In this document: positions 25,947 to 34,688 of the stretch, in pieces | Layout of the letters: each line of letters begins with the position of its first letter | Position numbering within the stretch: position 1 is the stretch's first letter | Assembly (NCBI RefSeq): GCF_016651435.1 | Contig: NZ_JAEPRJ010000001.1 | Span: forward strand, 1,116,001 to 1,180,000 | Source of the DNA: Catonella massiliensis | GTDB lineage: Bacteria > Bacillota > Clostridia > Lachnospirales > Lachnospiraceae | Direction of reading: 5' to 3' | Length of the DNA: 64,000 nucleotides | Position numbers and translations under genes: made by a program | The notes under the pieces: model-generated | Told to the model about the DNA's origin: nothing | The model's database searches: none | The model's input: the letters and a program-made list of their open reading frames with translations, nothing else

Positions 25947-27383
25947 ATGAATTATTGGATTATAGCCTATATTATGGGCTGGGTACTTAATTTTGAAGGG
26001 GCATTTTTGCTCTTGCCTGCTGTTACGGCTTTTGTATACGGAGAGAAAGAGGGCTTTGCTTTTCTTATTTGCTCTCTGATTTCCTTTGCAGCAGGCGGAC
26101 TTATTGTCCTTAAAAAACCTTCAAACAAAAGGTTTTATGCAAGAGAAGGCTTTGTTATCTGCTCGATGACGTGGATAGTCATAAGTCTTGTGGGAGCGAT
26201 TCCATTTGTTATAACAGGCGTATTGCCTAACTACATAGACGCCTTGTTTGAAATAGTTTCAGGCTTTACTACTACAGGCTCAAGCGTAATCACTGACCTG
26301 ACTCCTGTGCCTCATTGTGTACTTCTTTGGAGAAGTTTTTCACACTGGATAGGAGGAATGGGTGTCCTTGTATTTATACTTGCAGTCCTTCCTCTTTTTG
26401 GTGGCGTTGACATGCATCTTATGAGGGCGGAGAGCCCGGGACCTTCAGTAGGCAAGCTTGTTCCAAACGTAAAGAAAACTGCATCATATCTTTACAAGAT
26501 TTACCTTGGAATGACTGTGGTACAGTTTGTCATCCTTCTTTTATCAGGGATGAACCTATTTGATTCTATCTGTATAACCTTCGGTACTGCAGGAACTGGC
26601 GGCTTTGGCATCCATAATGACAGCTGCCTTGGCTACACTATGCCGCAGCAGACTATAATTGCTGTGTTTATGCTCCTTTTTGGTATTAATTTTAATGTTT
26701 ACTTTCTTCTTGTTCGTAAGAAAGTAAAAGAAATCTTTAACATTGAAGAGGTGAAATGGTACCTTATCATTGTATTTGGTGCAGTTACAGCAATTGTCCT
26801 TAACTGGGGGCGCTTAGACAATCTGTATTATAGTATACACCACGCTTTCTTCTCTGTGGCCTCTGTCATCACGACAACAGGCTATGGAACGGTTGACTTT
26901 AACCTATGGCCGATGTTTTCAAAGTTTGTACTTGTGATGATTATGTTTATCGGAGCCTGCGCAGGAAGTACCGGTGGTGGTATGAAGGTTTCGAGAATAC
27001 TGATTTATGTTAAGACAGTTAAGAAAGAAATTGAAGGAATGATTCATCAAAAGAGTATCAAGGTACTTAAAATGGACGGAAAGATAGTTGAACACTCTGT
27101 AATAAGAAATGCCAATGTCTATCTTGTGTCGTACTTGATGATAATGGCAGTTTCACTGCTAATCGTAGCACTTGATAATTTCGATTTTGAAACAAGTTTT
27201 ACTGCAGTTGCAGCTACTTTTAATAATATAGGTCCGGGACTTGGAAAAGTTGGACCAACAGGGAATTTTTCAGAATTTTCCAATCTCTCAAAATTAGTTT
27301 TAACCTTTGATATGTTAGCTGGAAGACTTGAGATTTTCCCTATGCTCCTGTTGTTCTCACGGGCAACCTGGAGTAGAAAGTAA
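25947..27383 (+). CDS. trkH: Trk-type potassium channel TrkH
   Basis: A 478-residue membrane protein with about ten membrane helices and four pore loops. The filter segments are visible as TTTGSSVI, GTAGTGGFG, TTTGYGTVD and NNIGPGLG, each with the filter Gly. It forms the K+-conducting subunit that works with the TrkA product encoded just upstream. The final residues end shortly after the last helix, as expected. Confidence 0.95.
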   Translation: MNYWIIAYIMGWVLNFEGAFLLLPAVTAFVYGEKEGFAFLICSLISFAAGGLIVLKKPSNKRFYAREGFVICSMTWIVISLVGAIPFVITGVLPNYIDALFEIVSGFTTTGSSVITDLTPVPHCVLLWRSFSHWIGGMGVLVFILAVLPLFGGVDMHLMRAESPGPSVGKLVPNVKKTASYLYKIYLGMTVVQFVILLLSGMNLFDSICITFGTAGTGGFGIHNDSCLGYTMPQQTIIAVFMLLFGINFNVYFLLVRKKVKEIFNIEEVKWYLIIVFGAVTAIVLNWGRLDNLYYSIHHAFFSVASVITTTGYGTVDFNLWPMFSKFVLVMIMFIGACAGSTGGGMKVSRILIYVKTVKKEIEGMIHQKSIKVLKMDGKIVEHSVIRNANVYLVSYLMIMAVSLLIVALDNFDFETSFTAVAATFNNIGPGLGKVGPTGNFSEFSNLSKLVLTFDMLAGRLEIFPMLLLFSRATWSRK

Positions 27384-27450
27384 CCCCGAGGATAAAAGTT
27401 AACTTGGATTCTTTGAATCCATAAGGTAATAATAATTTTAGAGGGAGAGT

Positions 27451-30400
27451 ATGTCGGAAATAAATAGAGCACTTGTTAAAAACCTTGCAGCAGATGAAGT
27501 TACATATAACAGAGGTGTGAGGTACTATTCTTCAAAGGCTATAAAGAGTATATCAAAGTCTAAAAGCAGAGAGCACTACAGGGCTATAGTTCAAGGGAAG
27601 AGTAATTATACGGTAGACATAGACTTAACCAACCCCGAGAATATAGAGTATAAGTGTAACTGTCCGGGAAGCAGAAAGCATCCCGGTGCTTGCAAACACG
27701 CTGTGGCAGTAATGCTTTTTATCAATGATTATTCAGACAGGAGAAAGCAGCAAAAGATTGAGTCTGGAGAAAAGAGACGTATAACAAGAATCTTGGATTA
27801 CTTTGACAACATGGACTATATGGCAGGACTTGGTGATATTTTCCATGTAAGGCTTGGTATTAGACTTGATGCCATGCTTAGGGCGGACAATTCAGTTAAG
27901 GCTGCTGTAAGCATATCAGCAGGTAGTACAAGACTTTATAAGGTTCAAAATATAAGAAAATTTTTGTCTGACTATATATGCAGCCAGCCTATTTCGCTAG
28001 GTAAAGATTTTTCTTATTTTCCAGGTGAGAATCGTTTTGACCATGAATCTGAGAGCGTGTTAGACTTCCTTTGTGAAATTCTTGACATTCAAGAGATAGT
28101 CGGAAAAGGAAATGCTACCGGTATATTCTCGAAGTCAGAGATTTTCTTTGACAGACATATGCTTCTAAGACTGCTTAAGATAATAAAGCTTCCGTTTAAT
28201 TTTACCTTTGCTGAAGAAAGCTTTGAAAATGTAAGGTTCATTATGGGAAAGCCTGACCTTAACTTTTATCTGAATCTTTCTGATGAAGATGATTCAGTCA
28301 TTTTGTCCTGGGATGAAGAGCGCATAATTCCGCTTGATGAAAGAGGCAACCTGTTTTACTATGACAATGCCATCTATCATCCTGACAGGATATTTACCAG
28401 GCATTTCCTGCCGTTTTACCATAGACCTACTGATGGTGAAGAGGATACACTTGTATTCGAGGGAGAAGAAAAGGAGCGCTTCTTGAACGTGGTTCTTCCA
28501 AGGATTCACGAGACCTTTTCCCTTACAATCCCTAATGCACTCAAAGATAACTACATTACGGAAAATGTCAAGTTTGAAATATACATGGATATAGTTAAGG
28601 GCAGAATCAAACTTGAAGTAATTACTGCCTATGGAGAGTACAAGTTCAATCCTTTCCTTAAGATGCCTGACGTAAAGGCTCTTATAGTAAGGCAGCCAAG
28701 CCGTGAGGCTGAGTGCTTTGAAGATATTGAGTCATTTGGCTTTACGAGGGAGGAACAGTATTTTTATTTAAGTGATGAAGAGTCAATATATGATTTCCTT
28801 AAAAATAACCTCTCTTATCTGGCTGATAAATATGAATTGTTCTACTCTGAGCAGTTTAAGAAGCTTAAGGTAAATCCGCCTAAGATTGTTAAGACTTCAG
28901 TTAGAGTTCAAAGTGAGAACAACATGCTTGAAGTTGACTTTGACTTTGAAGGTGTTTCAAGTGATGAGCTTACGGATCTTTTCAACAGCCTGAAACTAAA
29001 AAAGAAGTTTTACAGGCTTAGAAACGGTAGTTTTATAGACCTTACTGAAGGTGGAGAATTAACAAAGCTTAGTGAATTAATTGATAAAATAGGAACTAAC
29101 AAGGGTAGTATCACAAACGGCAAGATATATACCTCTATTGACTATGCATTTTATCTAAGTCAGGCTGCTGATGAGGGCCTCTACGACATCGAAGCTGACA
29201 AATCATTTACCGCCCTTATCGAAGAAATCAAGCATCCTGAGAACGTGGAGCTAAAGGTGCCTTCTATCATTAGAGCAGACCTCAGGCCTTATCAGGAGGT
29301 TGGATTTGAGTGGCTTAGCTCCCTTGCGAAGTATTACCTTGGTGGAATACTTGCAGATGATATGGGACTTGGTAAGACTTTGCAGGCTATTACCTATATG
29401 GCAAATACTTGGAAAAAGAATAAGAATGCCACTTTCATCGTGGTTTGCCCTTCATCACTTCTTTATAACTGGCAGGATGAGATAGAGAATTTCTGTCCTG
29501 AAATGAGCGTGGTTATGATTTTGGGTAATCCTAATGATAGAAAAGACCTCATTGCAAGCTGTGAAGGATATCAGGTTGTACTTATATCTTATCCAATCCT
29601 TAGGAGGGATATAGAGTTTCTAAAGGATGTAAGCTTTGATACTGCATTTTTGGATGAGGCACAGTTTATTAAGAATCCTAACAGTAGAAATGCAAAGGCT
29701 GTAAAGATGTTAAATGCTGCTCATAGGTTTGCTCTTACAGGTACTCCTATCGAGAACAATCTTTCTGAACTTTGGTCGATATTTGATTTCCTTATGCCGG
29801 GATATTTGTATTCACATTCAAAGTTTGTGAATCTCTACGAAAAGCCGGTGGTTAGATTTGAAAGTGAAGAAGCACTTAAACAGCTTAATTTCCACATAAA
29901 ACCATTTATTTTAAGGCGAATGAAGAAGGATGTACTTTCTGAACTTCCTGAGAAGACCGAGAGAAAGATGGTTTCGGATATGACAGATGAACAGAAGGAA
30001 GTTTATATGTCGTATCTTGAGGATATGAAGAAGAAGATTAACAGTGAAATCAATAAAAATGGTTTTGAAAAGAGCAGGATGATGATACTTGCCTCTCTTA
30101 CAAGGCTTAGACAGATTTGCTGTCATCCTTCAACCTTCGTGGAGAACTATGAGGGTGGCTCAGGCAAGCTAAATCTCTTGCTTCAATTAGTGCAAAACGC
30201 TATTGAGGGAGGACACAGGATTCTCGTATTTTCACAGTTTACATCTATGTTAAATATTATTGAGGAAGAGTTTAAGAAGCTGAAAATCAGTTATTATTAT
30301 CTGGATGGCTCTACTCCTATTACACAGAGAAGTGAAAATGTCAAGTCCTTTAACAACGGAAACCGTGATGTATACCTCATTTCTCTAAAAGCAGGCGGTA

Positions 30401-30672
30401 CCGGATTAAACCTTGTAGGTGCTGACATGGTTATTCACTATGACCCTTGGTGGAACCCTGCCGTGGAAGATCAGGCAACCGATAGAGTATATAGGATAGG
30501 TCAGAAGAACAGCGTAAATGTGGTTAAGCTTATAACCAAGGGGACTATCGAAGAGAAGATATATAAGCTTCAGGAGAAAAAGAAGAACCTTGCTGATTCT
30601 GTAATTAAAGCGGGAGAAGTATTTATCAATAAGCTTACCAAAGAAGAAGTTGAGGATTTGTTTAATATGTAG
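27451..30672 (+). CDS. SWIM zinc-finger SNF2-family helicase
   Basis: A 1,073-residue ATPase of the bacterial SNF2 group. An N-terminal SWIM motif, CNC then CKHAV near residues 70-90, is followed by a poorly conserved region of about 500 residues. Then comes the SNF2_N/helicase pair: Walker A DDMGLGKT near 639, a DEAQ box (FLDEAQFIKNP) and helicase motif VI DRVYRIGQ near 1010. Such proteins are dsDNA translocases, and many sit in defence or chromosomal contexts. Here no methylase or nuclease gene is adjacent, so a housekeeping role is as likely. It starts with GAGGGAGAG and ends in its own terminator. Confidence 0.92.
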   Translation: MSEINRALVKNLAADEVTYNRGVRYYSSKAIKSISKSKSREHYRAIVQGKSNYTVDIDLTNPENIEYKCNCPGSRKHPGACKHAVAVMLFINDYSDRRKQQKIESGEKRRITRILDYFDNMDYMAGLGDIFHVRLGIRLDAMLRADNSVKAAVSISAGSTRLYKVQNIRKFLSDYICSQPISLGKDFSYFPGENRFDHESESVLDFLCEILDIQEIVGKGNATGIFSKSEIFFDRHMLLRLLKIIKLPFNFTFAEESFENVRFIMGKPDLNFYLNLSDEDDSVILSWDEERIIPLDERGNLFYYDNAIYHPDRIFTRHFLPFYHRPTDGEEDTLVFEGEEKERFLNVVLPRIHETFSLTIPNALKDNYITENVKFEIYMDIVKGRIKLEVITAYGEYKFNPFLKMPDVKALIVRQPSREAECFEDIESFGFTREEQYFYLSDEESIYDFLKNNLSYLADKYELFYSEQFKKLKVNPPKIVKTSVRVQSENNMLEVDFDFEGVSSDELTDLFNSLKLKKKFYRLRNGSFIDLTEGGELTKLSELIDKIGTNKGSITNGKIYTSIDYAFYLSQAADEGLYDIEADKSFTALIEEIKHPENVELKVPSIIRADLRPYQEVGFEWLSSLAKYYLGGILADDMGLGKTLQAITYMANTWKKNKNATFIVVCPSSLLYNWQDEIENFCPEMSVVMILGNPNDRKDLIASCEGYQVVLISYPILRRDIEFLKDVSFDTAFLDEAQFIKNPNSRNAKAVKMLNAAHRFALTGTPIENNLSELWSIFDFLMPGYLYSHSKFVNLYEKPVVRFESEEALKQLNFHIKPFILRRMKKDVLSELPEKTERKMVSDMTDEQKEVYMSYLEDMKKKINSEINKNGFEKSRMMILASLTRLRQICCHPSTFVENYEGGSGKLNLLLQLVQNAIEGGHRILVFSQFTSMLNIIEEEFKKLKISYYYLDGSTPITQRSENVKSFNNGNRDVYLISLKAGGTGLNLVGADMVIHYDPWWNPAVEDQATDRVYRIGQKNSVNVVKLITKGTIEEKIYKLQEKKKNLADSVIKAGEVFINKLTKEEVEDLFNM

Positions 30673-30718
30673 GGAAGTTTGAGGTAATAAATAAAGTTAC
30701 AATTTTTCATATAAGTAA

Positions 30719-30760
30719 AAGAATAAAGCGATTAATTATTATTAACCGCTTTATTCTTTA
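30719..30760 (+). terminator. Terminator after the SNF2 gene
   Basis: AAGAATAAAGCG (30719-30730) and CGCTTTATTCTT (30747-30758) pair completely, and the loop side can add further pairs. T residues are part of the right arm, so it may act in either direction. The bases 30761-30890 hold no gene. Confidence 0.65.
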
Positions 30761-30897
30761 AAGTTAGATCATGTGTATAATTTTGAATGAAAGATTCATT
30801 ATTTACCTATATATATTATATGATGGTGTAGGTGTTAAAAGTATTTGACAACCTAAGATGCTATTAAGCAGTATATAATTGAGAGGAGAAAATAATA

Positions 30898-30927
30898 TTG
30901 ACATTTATGGTATATATGCCATATAAT
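30898..30927 (+). promoter_or_regulatory. Promoter and operator of the HigBA-like pair
   Basis: TTGACA (30898-30903) and consensus TATAAT (30922-30927) are 18 bp apart. The spacer is nearly filled by the imperfect palindrome ATGGTATATATGCCAT (30907-30922), placed where a bound antitoxin would block RNA polymerase. That fits autoregulation by the downstream XRE protein. Predicted start is near 30934. Confidence 0.6.
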
Positions 30928-30952
30928 TGCATTACAATATTTAATTTTATAT

Positions 30953-31318
30953 ATGAATAATTTTATAGTTGAGTTTTATGAAAAGGAGAATTCCGAAATA
31001 CCTGTTGAAGAGTTTTTGCTTAAATTGGATTGTAAAATGCGGGCAAAAATGGTGGGTATTATTAGTATTCTACAGGAAAAGGGAAATATGTTAAGAGAAC
31101 CATATAGCAAGCACTTAGAAGATGGAATTTTTGAGTTGCGCGGAAAGGTTGGTAGTGATATTTCCAGAGTATTATATTTCTTTTATTATAATGGTAAAAT
31201 TATAATGACAAATGGATTTATAAAGAAAACTAATAAGACACCAAAATCAGAGATTAATAAGGCTAAAGCATACCGTAAAGATTATTTGGAAAGGATGAAG
31301 ATAAATGAAAAAATTTGA
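30953..31318 (+). CDS. HigB/Gp49-like (RelE superfamily) toxin
   Basis: A 121-residue basic protein of the phage-derived Gp49-like/HigB group. It has an EFYEKENSEIPVEEFL start, a central KHLEDGIFELRGK strand pair, the ISRVLYFFYYNGKIIMTNGFIKKTNKTP core and a Lys-rich C-terminal helix with EINKA. Relatives are ribosome-dependent mRNA endonucleases. The toxin gene precedes the antitoxin gene, the order typical of higBA, and overlaps it by 14 bases. No clear Shine-Dalgarno precedes the ATG. See the finding on a possible short leader frame. Confidence 0.85.
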   Translation: MNNFIVEFYEKENSEIPVEEFLLKLDCKMRAKMVGIISILQEKGNMLREPYSKHLEDGIFELRGKVGSDISRVLYFFYYNGKIIMTNGFIKKTNKTPKSEINKAKAYRKDYLERMKINEKI

Positions 31319-31589
31319 TACTTTTTTAGAAGAACAAATGAAGGATCCAGATTTTAAAAGTGAATTTGAAAATTTACAACCCGAACTTGATGTTATCAGA
31401 GCTATTGTAGATGCCAGAACATCTCAAAATCTCACTCAAAAACAATTATCAGAGAGGACAGGAATAAATCAGGCAGACATAAGTAAGCTTGAGAATGGGA
31501 CAAGGAATCCGACGTTAAATATGTTAAAAAGATTGGCTAAAGGAATGAATATGGAATTAAAAATTGAATTTACCCCGAAACAGGCTTGA
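31305..31589 (+). CDS. HigA-like XRE-family antitoxin
   Basis: A 94-residue protein with a helix-turn-helix at about 40-85 (NLTQKQLSERTGINQADISK followed by LENGTRNPTLNMLKRLA) and a short N-terminal extension beginning MKKFDTFLEEQMKDPDFKSE. Antitoxins of this type bind the toxin and repress their own promoter. AAAGGATG upstream of the ATG supports the start. Partner of the preceding toxin gene. Confidence 0.87.
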   Translation: MKKFDTFLEEQMKDPDFKSEFENLQPELDVIRAIVDARTSQNLTQKQLSERTGINQADISKLENGTRNPTLNMLKRLAKGMNMELKIEFTPKQA

Positions 31590-31615
31590 GGAGAAGGCTA
31601 TTTGGCCTTCTCCTC
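31588..31615. other. Strong hairpin spanning convergent gene ends
   Basis: GAGGAGAAGGC (31588-31598) and GCCTTCTCCTC (31605-31615) form an 11-bp perfect stem over a six-base loop. It overlaps the antitoxin stop and contains the last codons and the stop of the minus-strand gene. No U-run follows on either strand, so it is not a classical terminator, but it may stabilise or separate the two 3' ends. Confidence 0.55.
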
Positions 31616-32218
31616 AAAAAAGTCTTCAGCCAGTCTGTCGGCAAAGTTAGGATTGATTTCAGGAAAATGCTTTACAAGTTCATCGCTCATATAGTTTATC
31701 TGGAGAAGTTCAAGCTCTTCAGCAGATGCTTCCATAGTCCCAAGATTAGAGAGAACCTCATCTGTAAATTTTTCCTTCATCCATTCGGTGTATTTTTTCC
31801 TGTCAGATTTTTCTTTTTCAACCTTTGCAATCATATCCTTCTTACTTCTTATAACCCATATTCCATACACCATAAAGGCTATGAAAATAAGGAGAGTTAA
31901 ACCTTTTTGCAGTCCTCCCTGCATTATGTGTAAGACACCTGTAAGATTAAGCACAGTGAATATTATACCTACAACACCAACGCATAGGAAGGTCCAAGCT
32001 GTAGACATGTTTTCATTTAACGAATCCTCTGCATTTGTGTATACATACGTATTCTTAGCGATATCAACGCTTTTTGCCTTTTCCATAGTTTCGCTATAAG
32101 AAGGCTCTTTGTATGAAGACTCAGCTTCATAAGATTCATTCTCATATGGATAAACCACATCCTTTAATACGACTTCTCTTTCTTCTTTATCAGTTACTTT
32201 GTTTTCTTCTTCACTCAT
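31598..32218 (-). CDS. Two-TM membrane protein of unknown function
   Basis: A 206-residue protein that I do not recognise. The first 65 residues are acidic and Tyr-rich (EEENKVTDKEEREVV, YPYENESYE). Two membrane segments follow at about 70-92 (TAWTFLCVGVVGIIFTVLNL) and 103-120 (LTLLIFIAFMVYGIWVI). A charged C-terminal helix region ends ADRLAEDFFEEKAK. Both ends would face the cytoplasm by the positive-inside rule. TAAGGAGT precedes the ATG on the minus strand. It stands alone, convergent with the toxin-antitoxin pair and divergent from RNase G, with no sequence link to either. Confidence 0.75.
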   Translation of the reverse strand: MSEEENKVTDKEEREVVLKDVVYPYENESYEAESSYKEPSYSETMEKAKSVDIAKNTYVYTNAEDSLNENMSTAWTFLCVGVVGIIFTVLNLTGVLHIMQGGLQKGLTLLIFIAFMVYGIWVIRSKKDMIAKVEKEKSDRKKYTEWMKEKFTDEVLSNLGTMEASAEELELLQINYMSDELVKHFPEINPNFADRLAEDFFEEKAK

Positions 32219-32361
32219 TTAATACACTCCTTAAAAATATTTAATATGAGAATATTTCAAATTCACAATCAATACGAATTTGAATGTAGATTAAGCTACT
32301 CATATTTTACCAAATAAAATTATATATATCCAGTAAAAAAGATGAAATCTTTTTGCAAATT

Positions 32362-32370
32362 TGGTATAAT
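32362..32370 (+). promoter_or_regulatory. Extended -10 promoter of the RNase G/E gene
   Basis: TGGTATAAT (32362-32370) is an extended -10 element without a good -35. The predicted start is about 32377, directly before GGAGG at 32378, leaving a leader of only about 11 nt. Confidence 0.5.
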
Positions 32371-32387
32371 TATCTGTGGAGGAATTT

Positions 32388-33608
32388 ATGATAAGAATTA
32401 TTTCAACGAAGATTAAGGGTAGACTGGTTTCTGCTCTTGCAGATGATTTTGATATAAAAGAATTTAAGATATCCGAGGATGTTGATGGAGAGGTATCCTT
32501 CAATATAGGGGATATTATAGTGGGCAGGGTAGAAAACATAGTCAAGAATATAAATGCCTGCTTTGTAGAGATATTTCCAGGGATTCAGGCATATTTACCA
32601 CTGTCTGATGAAATGAAGATAATATATGCAAATGGGAAGCCGGGAGGAAGAGTGGTTGTAGATGATTTGATTTTGGTTCAGATAGCAAAGCTTCCTACCA
32701 AGACTAAGTCATACTCGCTCACAACCGATTTCACCTTCATGGGTAAGTATGCAGTGCTTAAACCCGGCTTAGACAGAGTTCATCTTTCGACAAAATACAG
32801 GGAAGAGGAGAATTATAGAGAGATAAGAGATAGATTTCTTCCTGTTTCAGAGAAATTTGTAAGAGAAACCGGAGCAGGTGCGATTATTAGAAAGTCAGCA
32901 GCCTCTCTTTCGGAAAAAGAGCTTGAAGATGCACTCTATGACCTGTATGTTAAATTCATATCTATCATCAATAGGGGCAGACATGGGGTCAAGTATGAGA
33001 GGATATTTAAGGAAATACCTGAGCATTTAAGTCTTATAAGAGACAATTGCTCTATTATAGAAAAAATAATGACAGATGATGAAGAGACATATAGGGAGTA
33101 TGAAGGGTACCTTAGAGGGTTTTCTGAAGCTGACCTTAAAAAACTCTTCTTCTATAAAGACGAGATGATGAGCCTCTCAGCTCTTTACTCTGTTAATACC
33201 ACTCTTGAAAAAGCCCTGTCAAAAAAGGTATGGCTGAAGTCAGGAGCATATATTATTATAGAGTATACCGAAGCACTGACTGTTGTCGATGTGAACTCGG
33301 GAAAAGCGGTAGCGGGTAAGACCACCAATGCCGACACCTTTATGAAGATTAATCTTGAGGCTGCAAGGGAGATTGCTGACCAGATAAGGCTTAGAAATTT
33401 ATCGGGTATTATTTTGGTGGACTTTATTGAAATACCGAAATCAAAGGAAAAAGAGCTGATACACGAGATGGAAAATTTTCTTAAGGAAGACAGTACCAAA
33501 AGTGATGTGGCTGATATTACCAAGCTTGGACTTATGGAGATAACAAGAAGGAGAAGTGGAAGGCCAATTCATGAAATCCTGATTGATAATAAGCCTAAAA
33601 TGTGTTAG
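32388..33608 (+). CDS. RNase E/G-family endoribonuclease, short form
   Basis: A 406-residue protein with an N-terminal S1 RNA-binding domain (about 35-125: VGRVENIVKNINACFVEI) and the RNase E/G catalytic domain. That domain carries VVDVNSGKAVAGK near residue 302 and IILVDFIEI near 345, the two acidic metal-binding sites. The ATG at 32388 lies five bases after GGAGG. The GTG at 32376 would precede that site. The chain stops at KPKMC, just where other members carry the Cys-pair zinc link and the small domain, so tetramer formation may differ. Function in rRNA maturation and mRNA decay is inferred from family. Confidence 0.88.
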   Translation: MIRIISTKIKGRLVSALADDFDIKEFKISEDVDGEVSFNIGDIIVGRVENIVKNINACFVEIFPGIQAYLPLSDEMKIIYANGKPGGRVVVDDLILVQIAKLPTKTKSYSLTTDFTFMGKYAVLKPGLDRVHLSTKYREEENYREIRDRFLPVSEKFVRETGAGAIIRKSAASLSEKELEDALYDLYVKFISIINRGRHGVKYERIFKEIPEHLSLIRDNCSIIEKIMTDDEETYREYEGYLRGFSEADLKKLFFYKDEMMSLSALYSVNTTLEKALSKKVWLKSGAYIIIEYTEALTVVDVNSGKAVAGKTTNADTFMKINLEAAREIADQIRLRNLSGIILVDFIEIPKSKEKELIHEMENFLKEDSTKSDVADITKLGLMEITRRRSGRPIHEILIDNKPKMC

Positions 33609-33673
33609 CCTTTTAGAGGTGGCTTTAAGGATGGTTACACCAAATTATATTAAATACAGAAAGAGGTATGTTT

Positions 33674-34192
33674 ATGTCAAATCCAGTAGTAACATTTGAG
33701 ATGGAAAATGGTAAGAAGATTGTAGCAGAGCTATATCCAGAGATTGCTCCAAATACAGTTAATAACTTTATTTCTCTTGTTAAAAAAGGCTTCTATGATG
33801 GACTTATTTTCCATAGAGTAATAAAGGGATTTATGATACAGGGTGGCTGTCCTGATGGTATAGGCACAGGCGGTCCGGGGTATGGAATCAAGGGAGAATT
33901 TGCACAGAATGGTTTTAAGAATGACCTAAAGCACGAGCCTGGAGTACTGTCTATGGCGAGAGCTATGCATCCTGATTCAGCAGGTTCACAGTTCTTTATT
34001 ATGCATAAGACTTCTCCACATCTTGACGGCGCTTATGCGGCATTTGGTAAGGTTATAGCAGGAATGGATGTTGTCAATGAAATAGCTGAGACAAAAACTG
34101 ACTTTGAGGACAGACCGAAGGAAGAACAGAAAATTGCTAAGGTTACAGTAGATACTAAGGGTGTGGATTATCCTGAGCCGGAAAAGGTGTGA
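33674..34192 (+). CDS. Cyclophilin-type peptidyl-prolyl cis-trans isomerase
   Basis: A 172-residue single-domain cyclophilin. Motifs are FHRVIKGFMIQGGCPDG (about 50-66, containing the catalytic Arg and Gln), GVLSMARAMHPDSAGSQFFI (about 93-112) and LDGAYAAFGKV. There is no signal peptide, so it is cytoplasmic. The ATG at 33674 is placed seven bases after AGAGG, while the nearer ATG at 33668 is too close to it. Confidence 0.95.
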   Translation: MSNPVVTFEMENGKKIVAELYPEIAPNTVNNFISLVKKGFYDGLIFHRVIKGFMIQGGCPDGIGTGGPGYGIKGEFAQNGFKNDLKHEPGVLSMARAMHPDSAGSQFFIMHKTSPHLDGAYAAFGKVIAGMDVVNEIAETKTDFEDRPKEEQKIAKVTVDTKGVDYPEPEKV

Positions 34193-34196
34193 TTTT

Positions 34197-34688
34197 ATGG
34201 AATGTAGTGAATTTCAAAAGAATATACAGCCCTTTATATATGGACAGTTAAATATGCTTAAGGAAGAAGAAATGCTTGAGCATCTTTTGACGTGCAAAGA
34301 ATGCAATGAAGAGCTTGAAATTTACTATACTATAATCAATTGTATAAAGGAGCTTGATGGAAAGCTTGAGACCTCTGATAATTACCATGGTGAGTACAAT
34401 GATTTTATTGAAAAGACAAGAAGAGAGATAAGAAAATACAAAAAACACAGGTTTAGAAGAAGGATTGCCTTTCCGGGAGTTGTCGGAGCGGCAGTTCTTT
34501 TCACGGGCCTGTCAGTAAATATGGAGGTTGAGAACAATGTCCGTGAGAACAACGAGAGCAGAACCTTCATAGACAATGACCTAAGTATGAGATTCAGATT
34601 TAACGACAGCCACATCCTATCTGATCCGTATACCAATATAGATGAATTAGCTAAAGAGATAGAAAGTAGGAGAAACCTGCATGAATAA
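34197..34688 (+). CDS. zf-HC2-type membrane protein (anti-sigma-like)
   Basis: A 163-residue protein. The N-terminal module matches the putative zinc finger zf-HC2 of anti-sigma factors: Cys near residue 2, then HLLTCKECNEEL with the His-x3-Cys-x2-Cys arrangement near residues 29-40. A basic region and one membrane helix (about 92-110: IAFPGVVGAAVLFTGLSV) follow, then an extracytoplasmic tail of about 50 residues. No sigma-factor gene is next to it. It lies between cyclophilin and polA, overlapping polA by eight bases. Role unknown, and anti-sigma activity is only one possibility. Confidence 0.75.
   Translation: MECSEFQKNIQPFIYGQLNMLKEEEMLEHLLTCKECNEELEIYYTIINCIKELDGKLETSDNYHGEYNDFIEKTRREIRKYKKHRFRRRIAFPGVVGAAVLFTGLSVNMEVENNVRENNESRTFIDNDLSMRFRFNDSHILSDPYTNIDELAKEIESRRNLHE

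Noticed and set aside
27451..30672. The SNF2 helicase as part of a defence island.
   Set aside because: No methyltransferase, nuclease or other defence gene is adjacent. The nearby HigBA pair has its own promoter after a terminator, so linkage is not shown.
31586..31900. A plus-strand frame downstream of the HigA-like gene.
   Set aside because: It lies antisense to the two-TM protein gene, has a Phe-rich shadow composition and has no ribosome binding site.
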